A DNA stretch of 64,000 nucleotides, from contig CANTUV010000022.1 in assembly GCA_947685225.1 (NCBI GenBank), positions 8,350,501 through 8,414,500 on the forward strand, given 5' to 3'. Source of the stretch: Garcia nutans (lineage: Eukaryota > Streptophyta > Magnoliopsida > Malpighiales > Euphorbiaceae). The notes below the pieces were generated by a model, which was given only the letters and a program-made list of their open reading frames with translations, did no database searches and had not been told where the DNA came from. Of this stretch, positions 1 to 11,030 are shown piece by piece. Both the position numbers and the translations under genes were made by a program. Within the stretch, counting starts at the first letter, position 1. Every line of letters begins with the position of its first letter.

Positions 1-1185
1 TCAAACTATGTTGTAGAATTTTTGAATAATTCAATTTAATTTTGGCTTAACTACTTTTATTTTAAAATTTGGACTTGATTTCATAGGGTTTCTCCTTTTG
101 ATATTTTAGTATATTTATATTATTTTGTTTTAATTTAATTTAATATTTTTTTTTGTGTTTGATTACTATATTTTGAAAGGTCACTACTTTCGCACTATTT
201 ATAATCAAAATTTATATTTATTTAATAATAATAATTAATTATAAATCAGAAAATTTAATACTAAATCCAATCAACTTACATTATATTTTTATTAAAAATT
301 TTTAATAACTCCCATAACATCACACGTGTGATTTTTTATTAATAATTTATAAAATTTTTACTTTTTTTAAAAAAAAAAATTTTAACTCAATTTGATTTTC
401 AAATGATTAGTAAAGGCAAAGCATCATGGATTAAAGATTCAGTCTGAGTCGAAAAAATAATTAAATCAACATTAAATAATATATTTAACTTATAAAACAT
501 AAATTTTATAAGCAATTTAATATAATAAATTTTATCTATTAGATATATAAAATTAATTGTAAAATTCAAGATAGAAATAGAGTAAAAAGGTAAGAATTTT
601 AAAAGTAATTTTTTTTATATAAATGACAAAGAGCAAATTTAATTCCTTTTTTCTGAATTTTTTTTTATAATTTATTAAAATTTTATCATTAATATATTTT
701 GGAAACTTAAATTAATATAATGATGTCTATGGAAAAGATTGTTAACAATTGATGCTTGGCTTCAATTATGGGGAGTGTGGTATAACTCACCTCAAAGGAG
801 TCATAGTTTTGAGGGGACCGACCAGCTTCTATTAATTTGGTTCGTTGGTCGGTTAACTGCCGGTTCAATTGGATTAAAACCAGCTTTTTGCATATCATAG
901 TGATATAATTGGACCATACCAAAAATAAGAGACTTGTTCCTCATTATCTTACCTGCCCATTCAATTCGATTTTTATAGTAATTTTTTTAAATTATGAGAG
1001 ATATTTTACCATTAAATTAATATGTGTTTGACTATTTGAATTCATGAATAATTTTTCTTATATTATTTGCGAATAAGGACTTTTTTGTTGCCATTGCTCT
1101 TAAATTCCAATTTTTTGTATTTCGTTTTTAAATTTGTCAAGTAGTGCAAAACTCTAAATTGCTTCTTATTTTAAAAAAAAAGTTT
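1..1185. other. Unassigned AT-rich DNA
   Basis: No coding region, RNA gene or bounded element is recognised here. The stretch is dominated by A/T runs. A slightly GC-richer patch near 790-910 resembles degenerate transposon-derived sequence in plants, but nothing defines an element around it. Confidence 0.6.
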
Positions 1186-1330
1186 ACTATATTTATAGTC
1201 CCTTCAACTTGATATCATTTGCCACTTAACCTTTTATAGTTTTTGAAGAACCACTCACCTTCTTGTTTTCAATAGCAAACAACCCCTTTGATATTTAGAT
1301 GGCATAATAGGTAAACTCACCTCCTACATT
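1186..1330. repeat. Left arm of a possible long-terminal-inverted-repeat element
   Basis: This segment shares blocks with the reverse complement of 7010-7165: 'cccttcaactt', 'tatagtttttga' and 'ttcaatagcaa' occur in both, but the first two blocks are in a different order. The arms surround the intact copia element and about 1 kb of other DNA. That arrangement would fit an older Mutator-like DNA transposon. The arms are diverged and no target-site duplication could be fixed, so the call is tentative. Confidence 0.35.
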
Positions 1331-1821
1331 ACGTATGAAGAGATGCTTATTTGTTAAATTACTTCAATTGATCAATTAAAACTAGCATTTTAATCTCTCT
1401 CTCTCTTTACCTTCTTCCCAAATTTTAATAATCAAATCACTCACTCGCTTCTTCACTTCCCAAACAGAAAGAGTTGCCCACATTCTATTCCAAAAAGAGT
1501 TACCCAATAATTTATTCTTTACCATTATCACAAAGAAACCATATCATTTAACCACCTGAAAGAAAGTTAAGCAAGCTAAAAAAACAAAAATTGAAAAAAA
1601 AAATAAGAAAAGAAGAAATTTTTATTACTGATTTGCATATACATAAACACCTAGAAAAAAACAAAACCCCAAATACCGTTCAAGGTTGGTATGAATACCA
1701 TCATCTTTCCTTATTACTCATCATCAATCTTTTATTCTTTTGTTTAATTATTTCAAATTCTAAATGTTTATTTCAACTATTCAAATTGATTATTGTAAAA
1801 TAAAAAGTTGCAATTATAATA

Positions 1822-1982
1822 TGTAAGGCAGTTATGAATAATATTTCTCTTATATTTGTTATTGATACAGAGTACTCCTATTTATAATACATTGTAGAGA
1901 GAATTTAGGTGTTACAGATATAATACAATACAAACTATACTTATCTCTATTAACAGAATAAGGCTGGAATAGTTATCCAATA
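1822..1982 (-). repeat. Copia 3' LTR
   Basis: Copy of 6360-6520 with one visible mismatch. On the minus strand it starts TATTGG and ends CTTACA, so its termini are TA...CA rather than TG...CA. This boundary is chosen because it gives a perfect TAATA duplication; starting at the internal TGGATA would not. Confidence 0.9.
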
Positions 1983-1991
1983 CCCTCCCTC
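1983..1991 (-). other. Polypurine tract overlapping the gag-pol stop
   Basis: The minus strand reads GAGGGAGGG directly upstream of the 3' LTR. The gag-pol TGA stop (1990-1992) overlaps its first bases, so the element has essentially no 3' untranslated spacer. The tract primes plus-strand DNA synthesis during reverse transcription. Confidence 0.85.
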
Positions 1992-4900
1992 AATCAATGT
2001 GTGGTTGAACACAGAGATTGCTTCGCAAAAACTGAAAACGTTGTGCCGTCAATCCTTTCGTGAATAAGTCTGCTGTCTGTTCTTTTGACGGAATATGTCT
2101 AACACTTAGCTGGCCTGCACCTACTTTTTCCCTAACAAAATGAATATCCAATTCAATATGCTTGGTTCTAGCATGTTGAACTGGATTGGCTGCCATGTAT
2201 GTTGAACTTATGTTGTCACAAAAAACTTCAGGTCTGTCCTTCAAGGTAACATTTAATTCATGTAACAAATACCGAATCCATGTCAATTCTGCTACACAAC
2301 TAGCAAATGCCCGATATTGAGCTTCCGCACTAGATCGAGAAACTGTTGCTTGCTTCTTAGAGGACCATGAAATCAAGTTTCGCCCAAAATAAACACAAAA
2401 TCCAGTTGTGGATCGACGGGTATCATGACATCCTGCCCAATCCGCATCTGAATAAGCTGTTAAACATGGTTCGCCTCCTTTATACAATTGTAACCCATAG
2501 TTTGATGTTCCTCGAAGATAACGAAGGATTCGTTTTACAGCTTGTAAATGCTTTTCACGTGGTGAATGCATATATTGACATACTTGATTTACTGCAAAGA
2601 TGATATCAGGTCTTGTGAATGTCAGGTACTGCAGCGCACCCACTATGCTGCGATATAGTTGAGGATCCGAACAAAGTGGGCTTTCAATTGAAGAAGTAAG
2701 CACATCATTAATTGCCACTGGTGTTGAGAGAGGTTTCGCTGTCTCCATGCCTGACTTCTTTAATAAATCCAAGATGTATTTCGTTTGATGCATAAATAGA
2801 CCAGATGAGTTTTTCTTAACTGCAATTCCCAAGAAATAATGCAATGTTCCAAGGTCTGTCATCGCAAATTCATCCTGCAACAAAGCCAAAATATGTTCTA
2901 ACAATAAACTAGATGAAGCAATTAGAATAATGTCATCAACGTACAGAAGCAATACTGCCATATCCTCTCCCTTTCGCAAAATAAACATAGAATTATCAGC
3001 ACGGCTACAATGAAAGCCCAATAGTTTAAGATAAGAAGTAAAGCGTTCAAACCACGCTCTCGGTGCCTGTTTTAAGCCATAAAGTGCTTTTCGAAGCTTA
3101 CAGACATAATCTGGAAATTCTGGATGAACAAACCCACGCGGTTGTTGCATATAAACATCTTCCTTTAACACTCCATGCAAAAATGCATTTTTGACATCTA
3201 ATTGATGTATCGGCCAGTCCCTCGAAGTTGCCAAAGAGAGCACAGTTCGAATAGTTGTTGGTTTAACAACTGGACTGAAAGTTTCATCATAATCTTGTCC
3301 AGCCTTCTGCGCAAAACCTTGAGCCACCAAACGTGCTTTGTATCGCTCTAAACTTCCATCAGATCGAAGCTTGACACGATAAACCCACTTTGACCCAATG
3401 ACATTACCACTTTTCGGCTTTGGAACAAGTATCCAGGTCTGGTTATGTAACAAGGCATTATACTCCTCTGACATTGCCTTCTTCCATTGTGGATCTTTAT
3501 TTGCTTGTGTGAAACAAGTTGGCTCAACAAACTGTGTACTCTGAACAGCAGTCATAGAAAATATAGTCTTTGGTTTGCGTATACCTGCCTTTGATCGTGT
3601 CGTCATTGGATGTGGATTTATTTGTTCAGTCGGCCTTGCTTCAACAGTTGCTAGCGGTATTGAATTGAAGGGATTTTCTGCACTTTGTTGCCAATCAGAA
3701 GAAGACACTTGTTGCGTGCTGAAATCTGTATCCTGCAGTAATAGAGGTGATGCTGGTTGTGATAACAGAACTGGTGCTGATTTTTCTTTTCTGTGCAATG
3801 AAGTCACAACAGATGGAAAACTTGGTAACGGCAGTCGAAATGGAGTAGTGGCAGAAGATTGATGTTGTTCCATTGCAGCAACAAGCTTTTGATAGGGAAA
3901 TTCATTCTCATTGAACGTGACATGCCTGGAAACAATGACTTTCTTCGAAATAGGATCATAGCACCTGTAACCCTTATAATTCAAGGGAATTCCCAAGAAA
4001 ACACAATGAATTGAACGAGGAGCCAATTTATGAGCTGCAGTGGCAGAAACGTTAGGAAAACAAGAGCATCCAAAAACTTTAACATGAGCATATATAGGAG
4101 GTTTAGCAAATAATTTTTCATGCGGAGAGACATAAGCCATAGTACTTGAAGGCAAAATATTATACAAATAAACTGCCATGTTCAATGCTTCAACCCAAAA
4201 CTGCAGTGGTAAACATGCTTGACTCAACAATGTTCGAACCATATTAATAATTGTGCGATGCAACCTTTCTACTGCCCCGTTTTGTTCAGGGGTGTAAGGA
4301 CATGAGTATTGAATTTTTATACCATTTTCCCGTGCAAAATCCTGAAGTAAAGAACTTGTATATTCACCTCCACCGTCACACTGCAAAACCTCAATCATAC
4401 AATTAAATTGAGTGTTGACAAACTTTGCAAAGTCAACAAAAATTTGATAAACATCACTTTTGCGTTTTATTGGGAAAAGCCATACATAACGAGAAAAATC
4501 ATCCATAAACGCCACATAGTATTTAAAGCCACTAAAAGACAAGACAGGAGACGTCCAGACATCAGAATGAATTAATTTAAAAGGAGCAGAAGCTCTTACA
4601 TGAAAATCAGAAAATGGCAGCCTAGTATGCTTACCCAATTGACAAGCATGACAACTTATTTTATTAAAACTAGAAGAATGAAAAATTCTAGACAAAATAG
4701 ACGAGCTAGAATGACCCAAACGACGATGCCATAACACTGGAGAATCGTGAAACGCAACATGACTTGACGAACCAGAAGATGAAGACAACGAAGGAGGAAA
4801 CTCATAAAGATCACCAGGACTACTGCAGCTGAGAAGAGGATTCCGCGTCCGCAGATCCTTCACACGAAAGCCAAAAGGATCAAATTCAACAATACAATTA

Positions 4901-6270
4901 TTATCACGAGTAAACTGTTTAATAGAAACAAGATTACGAGCAACTGAAGGAACAACCAGAACATTTTTAAGTTGAAAATTAGAGAAAGGAGTAGACAACA
5001 TATAATTACCAACATGAGTAATTGGAAGGGAAGACCCGTTACCAAACTTAACAGAATCAAGACCTTGATAGGATTGAACATTATTAAGAATACCTGAATT
5101 GCCAGTCATATGAGAAGTAGCCCCAGTATCGGGTAACCATGGAGTTGGCACAGGTTCTTGAAGATTGAAAGCTGCATATGATTGATTATAACCAGATGAA
5201 CCTGACTGAGACTGACGCAGAAATAAGGGACAATCACAGGCTGAATGAGAAAATTCAGAACAGATTTGACACTGAACAGATTGATTCAGTTGTTGAGGTA
5301 TAGTGTGCGAAACTGGTGGTCGTGCTCCAAGGATTCCAGTGTTATAATTTGATGTGTAGTAAGGAGTGGAAAATGATTGCTGTGAATAGTATTGTCCTCG
5401 TCTTCCTCTACCTCGCCTGCCACGTCCACGATTATAAGAATCATAAGAATTCTGGTTTTGATTGTATCCTCTACCAACTCTTCCACGAATTGAATTGTTA
5501 TAATTTGTTGGTGACCGATCGACAGCAACAAGTGCAGTTTGAGAAACAGACGGGGCCTGCCTTTTTGTTTGATTCGTTATCCTGAGCTCTTGCAAATATA
5601 AAGCAGTCCGAGTTTCAACAAAATTCGGAAGAGGTGTTTTGCTAGTGAGGCTGATAACCACATTCTCATATTCAGTTGGTAATCCTTCAAGAATCTGCAT
5701 TACCAGATCATCTTCTCCAATTTGATACCCAATAGTATAGAGAGAATCATAAATACCTTTGAGTTTTTGCAAATACTCATCAATCGAAAGAGTGTCCTTA
5801 GTAACACTGTAGAATTCTGCCTTTAATTGAAGGAGCTTGGCATGTGCCTGATCTTTAAATAGAGTTTCAATAGAATCCCAGGCTTGCTTCGCTGTAAGTG
5901 TGACATTAGGTCTAATAAGACTTCTCAAAACTTCAGAATTAACCGTAGCTTGGATCCATGAGAGGACAAGAGAATCAACTTGCTTCCATGACCCAAACTC
6001 TGGATTACGTATCGAAACACCATCCACAGTAATTGTCTCAGCAGGAGATTGGTCAGAACCATCAATATGACCATAGACATTGTACCCTTGAAGCACAGGT
6101 ACCATAAGTGATCTCCACACCAGATAGTTTGTGAAAGACAAGGTTTCACTAACATAATTTCGGATATTTGAAACAGAAAAGGAAGGATGAGTCATAGAAG
6201 GAATAGCAGAAGAAGACGACATACCAGTATTTTGAGTAATTGAAGGAGGTGTTGAGGGAGGAGTGACCAT
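1990..6270 (-). CDS. Copia gag-pol polyprotein, 1426 aa, intact
   Basis: Single polyprotein for an intracellular retrotransposition cycle. In order: a gag domain at the N terminus; a CCHC zinc knuckle (CX2CX4HX4C) near residues 334-347; a basic Gly/Arg-rich tract just before it; the protease active site D-T-G near 379; the integrase HHCC zinc domain from about 512; and an integrase core with D (HSDVW, ~567), D (QCDGG, ~631) and E (AVER, ~667), the last two separated by exactly 35 residues. Reverse transcriptase follows, with the YVDD motif near 1108, and then RNase H with SDADW near 1272, SSAEA near 1313 and a CDN motif near 1350. Domain order protease-integrase-RT-RNase H defines Ty1/copia. 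No stop or frameshift is present. The start Met lies about 77 nt downstream of the primer-binding site, and nothing upstream competes as a start. Confidence 0.95.
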   Translation of the reverse strand: MVTPPSTPPSITQNTGMSSSSAIPSMTHPSFSVSNIRNYVSETLSFTNYLVWRSLMVPVLQGYNVYGHIDGSDQSPAETITVDGVSIRNPEFGSWKQVDSLVLSWIQATVNSEVLRSLIRPNVTLTAKQAWDSIETLFKDQAHAKLLQLKAEFYSVTKDTLSIDEYLQKLKGIYDSLYTIGYQIGEDDLVMQILEGLPTEYENVVISLTSKTPLPNFVETRTALYLQELRITNQTKRQAPSVSQTALVAVDRSPTNYNNSIRGRVGRGYNQNQNSYDSYNRGRGRRGRGRRGQYYSQQSFSTPYYTSNYNTGILGARPPVSHTIPQQLNQSVQCQICSEFSHSACDCPLFLRQSQSGSSGYNQSYAAFNLQEPVPTPWLPDTGATSHMTGNSGILNNVQSYQGLDSVKFGNGSSLPITHVGNYMLSTPFSNFQLKNVLVVPSVARNLVSIKQFTRDNNCIVEFDPFGFRVKDLRTRNPLLSCSSPGDLYEFPPSLSSSSGSSSHVAFHDSPVLWHRRLGHSSSSILSRIFHSSSFNKISCHACQLGKHTRLPFSDFHVRASAPFKLIHSDVWTSPVLSFSGFKYYVAFMDDFSRYVWLFPIKRKSDVYQIFVDFAKFVNTQFNCMIEVLQCDGGGEYTSSLLQDFARENGIKIQYSCPYTPEQNGAVERLHRTIINMVRTLLSQACLPLQFWVEALNMAVYLYNILPSSTMAYVSPHEKLFAKPPIYAHVKVFGCSCFPNVSATAAHKLAPRSIHCVFLGIPLNYKGYRCYDPISKKVIVSRHVTFNENEFPYQKLVAAMEQHQSSATTPFRLPLPSFPSVVTSLHRKEKSAPVLLSQPASPLLLQDTDFSTQQVSSSDWQQSAENPFNSIPLATVEARPTEQINPHPMTTRSKAGIRKPKTIFSMTAVQSTQFVEPTCFTQANKDPQWKKAMSEEYNALLHNQTWILVPKPKSGNVIGSKWVYRVKLRSDGSLERYKARLVAQGFAQKAGQDYDETFSPVVKPTTIRTVLSLATSRDWPIHQLDVKNAFLHGVLKEDVYMQQPRGFVHPEFPDYVCKLRKALYGLKQAPRAWFERFTSYLKLLGFHCSRADNSMFILRKGEDMAVLLLYVDDIILIASSSLLLEHILALLQDEFAMTDLGTLHYFLGIAVKKNSSGLFMHQTKYILDLLKKSGMETAKPLSTPVAINDVLTSSIESPLCSDPQLYRSIVGALQYLTFTRPDIIFAVNQVCQYMHSPREKHLQAVKRILRYLRGTSNYGLQLYKGGEPCLTAYSDADWAGCHDTRRSTTGFCVYFGRNLISWSSKKQATVSRSSAEAQYRAFASCVAELTWIRYLLHELNVTLKDRPEVFCDNISSTYMAANPVQHARTKHIELDIHFVREKVGAGQLSVRHIPSKEQTADLFTKGLTAQRFQFLRSNLCVQPHID

Positions 6271-6347
6271 TATGATAGAAAGACATAGAAATTTAGCCGG
6301 AAAAACGCAAAAGAAAGACGGAAGACAGAAAAAATTGGAACCCTAAA

Positions 6348-6359
6348 GCTCTGATACCA
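6348..6359 (-). other. Primer-binding site (initiator Met tRNA type)
   Basis: The minus strand reads TGGTATCAGAGC directly after the 5' LTR terminus CTTACA. This is the standard plant copia site complementary to the 3' end of initiator methionine tRNA. Confidence 0.95.
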
Positions 6360-6520
6360 TGTAAGGCAGTTATGAATAATATTTCTCTTATATTTGTTAT
6401 TGATACAGAGTACTCCTATTTATAATACATTGTAGAGAGAATTTAGGTGTTACAAATATAATACAATACAAACTATACTTATCTCTATTAACAGAATAAG
6501 GCTGGAATAGTTATCCAATA
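6360..6520 (-). repeat. Copia 5' LTR with TATA box
   Basis: Upstream LTR of the minus-strand element. A TATAAATA box reads on the minus strand at 6417-6424, which would place transcription start inside the short LTR, as expected for the element promoter. Confidence 0.9.
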
Positions 6521-6525
6521 TAATA

Positions 6526-7009
6526 TTTATGAGGGAGAAGAAAAGTTGATACCAATCCTTATTAATTCAGTACTTATTACACAAAAACCCAAATCTTTAT
6601 TACTTGTGATTGATCCTTGACATCTTCTTCATCATCATCATCAAAGTCAATAGTGTCAAGAGAGGCGAAGAATGCGAAAGCTGTTGTTTTTCTTCTTTTA
6701 TCTCCCTCATTGAAGATTTTTCTTTGCTTTTGAGTTGATTGAATTATAGATATGAGAGAAAACAAATATACATGAATTAATTCCTTAATTTCAAAAATGA
6801 AAATTATTGATGGAATTTAATTTTGGAAATCTATCTAGGATACAGAGTTGGGGAAGAAACTACTTTCAATTTCGATTTTGAAGGTAGTAAAGTGGGGCAA
6901 ATCAAATTTGGGGAAATTAAGGAATATTGATTTTGGGGAATTAGAGATTGAAACTAGGGAAAATCAATTTTATTTTTGTTCATATGATTTGCATTGTTTA
7001 ATATTGCAT
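6526..7009. other. Unassigned DNA between copia and the right inverted arm
   Basis: Continues the sequence interrupted by the copia insertion. It contains a short minus-strand open stretch (6577-6765) with an acidic DDDDEED run and no recognisable domain, plus GGGGAA-rich low-complexity DNA. No gene is supported. Confidence 0.5.
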
Positions 7010-7165
7010 TGCGTCCACGTGTCTACAATGTCAGCTCATTTGAACATCACACGCATAATGATTTTTGTTTATGTTAAAAGAAGAGGCTGGTTGCTATTGA
7101 AAATAATAAGTTGAAGGGACCCAACAATTTCTCAAAAACTATATAATGGGATTCATTGTCCTTGT
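7010..7165. repeat. Right arm of a possible long-terminal-inverted-repeat element
   Basis: Inverted partner of 1186-1330 (shared 'aagttgaaggga', 'ttgctattgaa', 'tcaaaaactata'). See that entry. Diverged and without a confirmed target-site duplication. Confidence 0.35.
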
Positions 7166-7614
7166 ATAGGCTTCTTTAACTAAAATATGAAATCATATAT
7201 GTGCCTCTTTTTTCCACATACCCAAAACAATCCATTTTAATTGGGGAATTTTTACAAAACTATCCATAAATTTATTTTTTCAAAAATACTAAAAAATTGA
7301 ACTATTAGAAAAATTGAGTCAAATTCTCAAAAATATCTTACTTTTTATTAAAATATTTTTAAAAAAATACCCCATCTCCCACTATAAAAAATTTTTATTT
7401 TAAATTTTTATTTTTTTAAAACTTTACTATTAAATAAATATATTTCAATAAATTAATAAAAATTATTTTCAATTATATTTTTAATATATAAAATATTTTA
7501 ATTTAAATAAAGAAATAATTTTAATTTTAATTACAAATAATAAATAATATTTACAAAAAAATAATATAAAAAGTAAAATATATAAAAATATATTAATAAA
7601 AATTATTAAATTTA

Positions 7615-7800
7615 AGGTTAACCTACTTTTTTTATCCATAGAAATACGAGTTTTTTTTAGAATAAGCCCAAGCTTCTTCTTTTTTTTTTTTTTATCATTT
7701 GATACCATAAATTATTATTTTGAATCAAATCAATTCTCATTAAAGCTAGGAATTTTTCCAAACCTATACTGATGCTTATGTCACGTGCTCAAATACACAT
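7615..7800 (+). repeat. Pack-MULE A left terminal inverted repeat
   Basis: Matches the reverse complement of 24868-25058: the 'ggttaaccta' start, a long T run followed by 'atcattt', then 'gaatttttccaaacctata'. The same modules occur in the termini of Pack-MULE B. Confidence 0.7.
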
Positions 7801-8371
7801 GGCATGCTCAGGTGTATAATTATTTTCTTAATTAAAATTAATTAAATTCATTAAAATTAAAGTATTAGCATAAATCTTTAAAAGAGTAATTAATTATTAA
7901 CTAAACACTTTGAAAATTACTAAACATGAAAAGCATATCTAATTAAAAGTCTCACCCATTTTCCATTTAAAATATTAACCTAATAATTATAATACTCTCT
8001 CATTTTTAGCACCCACCAAAATCTAACCCTGAACTGCGGCGGTGGTGATACCAGCGATAACATACTTATTCTTCCTTTATCGTTCACCACTTTTCAAATA
8101 ATTCTCAAACCCCAAATTCATCTTCTTCATTGTCTTCCATAATTTTTTTTTACTTTTTGTGTTTTTATTATGAGGTAGAAATTTGTCTTCCATGGAAGTT
8201 GCCAGTGATGAGCATGTGGCTTTGGCAGCGATGTTTTGCTAGAGTCACTAGTGATGACTGTTGGCAATGGTGTAGTTGTCTTCTGGTAAGTACCACCAAT
8301 AAGCAACCCTTTGAGCTAAACATATGTAATATCCTCTGTTTTTGGGAACAAAATAAAGATAAATCAGAACC

Positions 8372-8515
8372 ATAAATTAGAGGATAATAATTAGTCTCAT
8401 TGCCTTTGATATCGCCAACAGTGTCTACGACCTGCCTTGGTTCGAATCTCATGATTCTCTACTAGTTGATGCTATCACTAATGGCTCCATCAAGCTCTTC
8501 GATATCGCTCTTTAA
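8372..8515 (+). pseudogene. PEX7-like: PEX7-like WD40 gene fragment
   Basis: The frame ending with the TAA at 8513-8515 reads FDIANSVYDLPWFESHDSLL and then ...NGSIKLFDIAL. This closely follows the first WD40 repeat of peroxin 7, the receptor for PTS2-targeted peroxisomal matrix proteins. About 46 codons are recognisable. A weaker match to the N-terminal PF...F.E segment may begin near 8310, with DNA missing between. A stop falls where the plant protein normally continues. The piece lies inside Pack-MULE A beside the CACTA insertion, so I read it as a captured, non-functional gene fragment. Confidence 0.7.
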
Positions 8516-8583
8516 GCTCTATCAAGCCCTTTGCTAATGGAAGATGGGATTAGGCTAAAAATTTGTTATTAGAGAGGTTAAGA

Positions 8584-9057
8584 CACTATAAGAATCCACC
8601 GTATTATCGACAAAAAAATATATTAGTAACTCTTTTTTTTTTTTCGTAAACAAGATAATGAGAGATTACTAACAAAAAATTTTTCTTGCATATTGCTTTG
8701 TTAGTAATGAAATTATTGATGAAAAATTAGTTGCTGTCTACATTACCGAGGGAAACAATATTTGTCGGTATCCCTGATAGACCATCTGCCGATAAACTTC
8801 ACCGACTGAAAAAGAAAAGTTGTCAGTGTTACTAATAGATACAACATCAACCGGTATTATTGAAAAAATATTGATCAATGAAGGCAAGAAAAAATATTTA
8901 AAAATACCGACGTAGTAATATTTTTCAATGGTGCCGACAATACCATTTGTTAATAATGTCGATAAAAAGATCCTTTGTCGGAACTATAGACGAAAATTCC
9001 CGTCGGTAAATCGTGAACAAAGTTTTTCCAATCTATCAACTTATTTGAATTTCTATC
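8584..9057. repeat. CACTA left subterminal repeat zone
   Basis: Many copies of short words such as 'tgtcggta', 'gccgata' and 'accgac' in both orientations follow the terminal CACTA. The zone resumes at 11267-11440 after the solo LTR. In En/Spm elements such motifs bind the TNPA-type protein; that function here is inferred. Confidence 0.7.
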
Positions 9058-10995
9058 TGTAACACCCCTTTTCCACAATAGTAGCACACATATAAACTAG
9101 GCTAACATGTACATACATAAAATATATATATCATAATAATTTAATTTACAAGGTAATATTTATTTAGAGAACTATAATTACAACTACATAAGTATATATG
9201 TGTATTATTATCACTATCCATAAATATATATACAACTGTTATACAAAATTGTAAAACATTTGCTATGTGAACTATTTAGAATACAATATTTATAAGGTTG
9301 CTCTCTAAACCTTTGTGATGCAATTGATCTCGAACATATAACTCTTATTCTATAGTCTCAACTCTTCCGGTTTGATCTGCACGCCAGAAAATAAGTCTAA
9401 TAGGCTAAGAAAAGCTTAATAGTGTTTTTTTTTTTGAAATATAAAGCTTAACAGTGTTTGTGTATTTATAATGTGCAAGAAATTAAGGAAAAAGAACTTA
9501 AAATTAACTATTTCATAAGCAGTGGAAATTATCACTTTAATTGATAATCAAACATTAATGAAGAAATTTTAAACAACTAACCACATAACATAGTTTATAT
9601 ACATATATATAAATCATTTTTAAATTTACCTATGTACACTAAATTCAGATAATAGGTTTGAATAATGGGTTACTGTTAGCAATTTAATGCTCAATCTCAA
9701 GAATATGGCCTAAGGCCTATTAATAATGTAATATCTTTACTATTAATAATGTAATATCTTTACTTCTGACAAATATGTCCACTGTCACTATTAATAATAT
9801 GTGTCCACTATTAGTACGAAGTGCTCACTGTCATTATAGATATTCATCCTCTGGCTAGCTATTCAATCCCAAACTAGATCTAATATTAGTATGATTTGGG
9901 CAATATGTTACTCATTAGTTCTTAGTTAACATTTAATTATATATATCATTTCAATAAAATAATTCTATGATCCACATTTAACATTGTATATATTCAACAC
10001 ACATTTATTGTTTTCTACTCTTTTCCATATTTTCAACACATATACATGAATTCTTAACACAAAGGAAAGAAACACAATCATACAAGTCTGATACGATGTT
10101 TTAATATTATAAAATGTAAGCCAAAAAATATCACCCTAGTACCCCCACGGCTGTGGCATCTTAACCTCATGCACGTAGGATACAAAACAAGGTTGTCAAA
10201 TGCCCTTAACCTCTCCTACGGTTGCGGCATTCAACGACCATGCCAATGACATACAAAACAATATTGTTTCTTCAAAAATTTACAAGCAAACAACCTCATT
10301 TCCAATCCCACTACCGTGGCACTCATTTGCCAAGCCCGTGACATTGATTTTGGTTCTGCCTTTAGAATAATTCTTCCTTCGATAGTCCCAACTTCAATAC
10401 CATGCCTATAGTACCTATAAGCGATGCCTGTGGCTTCCCAAAAATGTGTAGTTTGTACATTTAGCTTCACAAAACATAAACATATTGAAGATTTATGATG
10501 AAAATATATCAAAATTAAAATTTTGACATAAAAGGGATTCACATCAAATACTTTACCTATTTTTCAATTAATCAAGACTTTAATAATTAATCTAATAAAA
10601 AACTTCCATAATCATCACTCAAGATTAAAAACAACATCAACACCTTCAATTCTTACATATATCACACAACAATTCATTTATCCAATATTTAAGAAATATC
10701 TCATTCTAAATGGTTCAATCAACTAATTCAAACATTAAAACTAAAAAAACTCAAATATTGGCAAATTATAAAATACAATCACATGCCTCTTTCAAAAACC
10801 CTCTCTCTTTCTCTTTGATCGCTTATTGATAATCTTACCTTATCTAGCTTATTCTTCTAAAAACTTATAACTATATGTGATTCCCTCTTAAATTTTGCTT
10901 AAATCAATGAAAAAAAGACGAAAGAAGAAGTTTTGGTGTTGATGGTGATCAAAGGCATGGATGATGGAGAAAGAAGAGAAAAGAAAAGAAAATTC

Positions 10996-11030
<35 letters not shown>

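Larger units (their letters stand above)
1822..6520 (-). mobile_element. Intact young Ty1/copia LTR retrotransposon
   Basis: Two 161-bp direct repeats (1822-1982 and 6360-6520) flank one uninterrupted gag-pol reading frame. The 5-bp target-site duplication TAATA lies at 1817-1821 and 6521-6525. Reading the minus strand, the order is 5' LTR, a methionine-tRNA type primer-binding site, a short leader of about 77 nt, gag-pol, polypurine tract and 3' LTR. The two LTRs differ at one position that I could find (G versus A in 'gttacaratat'). With the open reading frame this indicates a recent insertion and a potentially autonomous element. Confidence 0.95.

Noticed and set aside
1980..1982. LTR start at the internal TGGATAAC of the young copia
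   Set aside because: That choice gives canonical TG but leaves both LTRs with three further identical bases and no target duplication. TATTGG gives a perfect TAATA duplication.
8130..8375. 81-codon plus-strand frame as a separate gene
   Set aside because: It overlaps DNA just upstream of the PEX7-like fragment; at most its last third is a decayed N-terminal part of the same captured gene.
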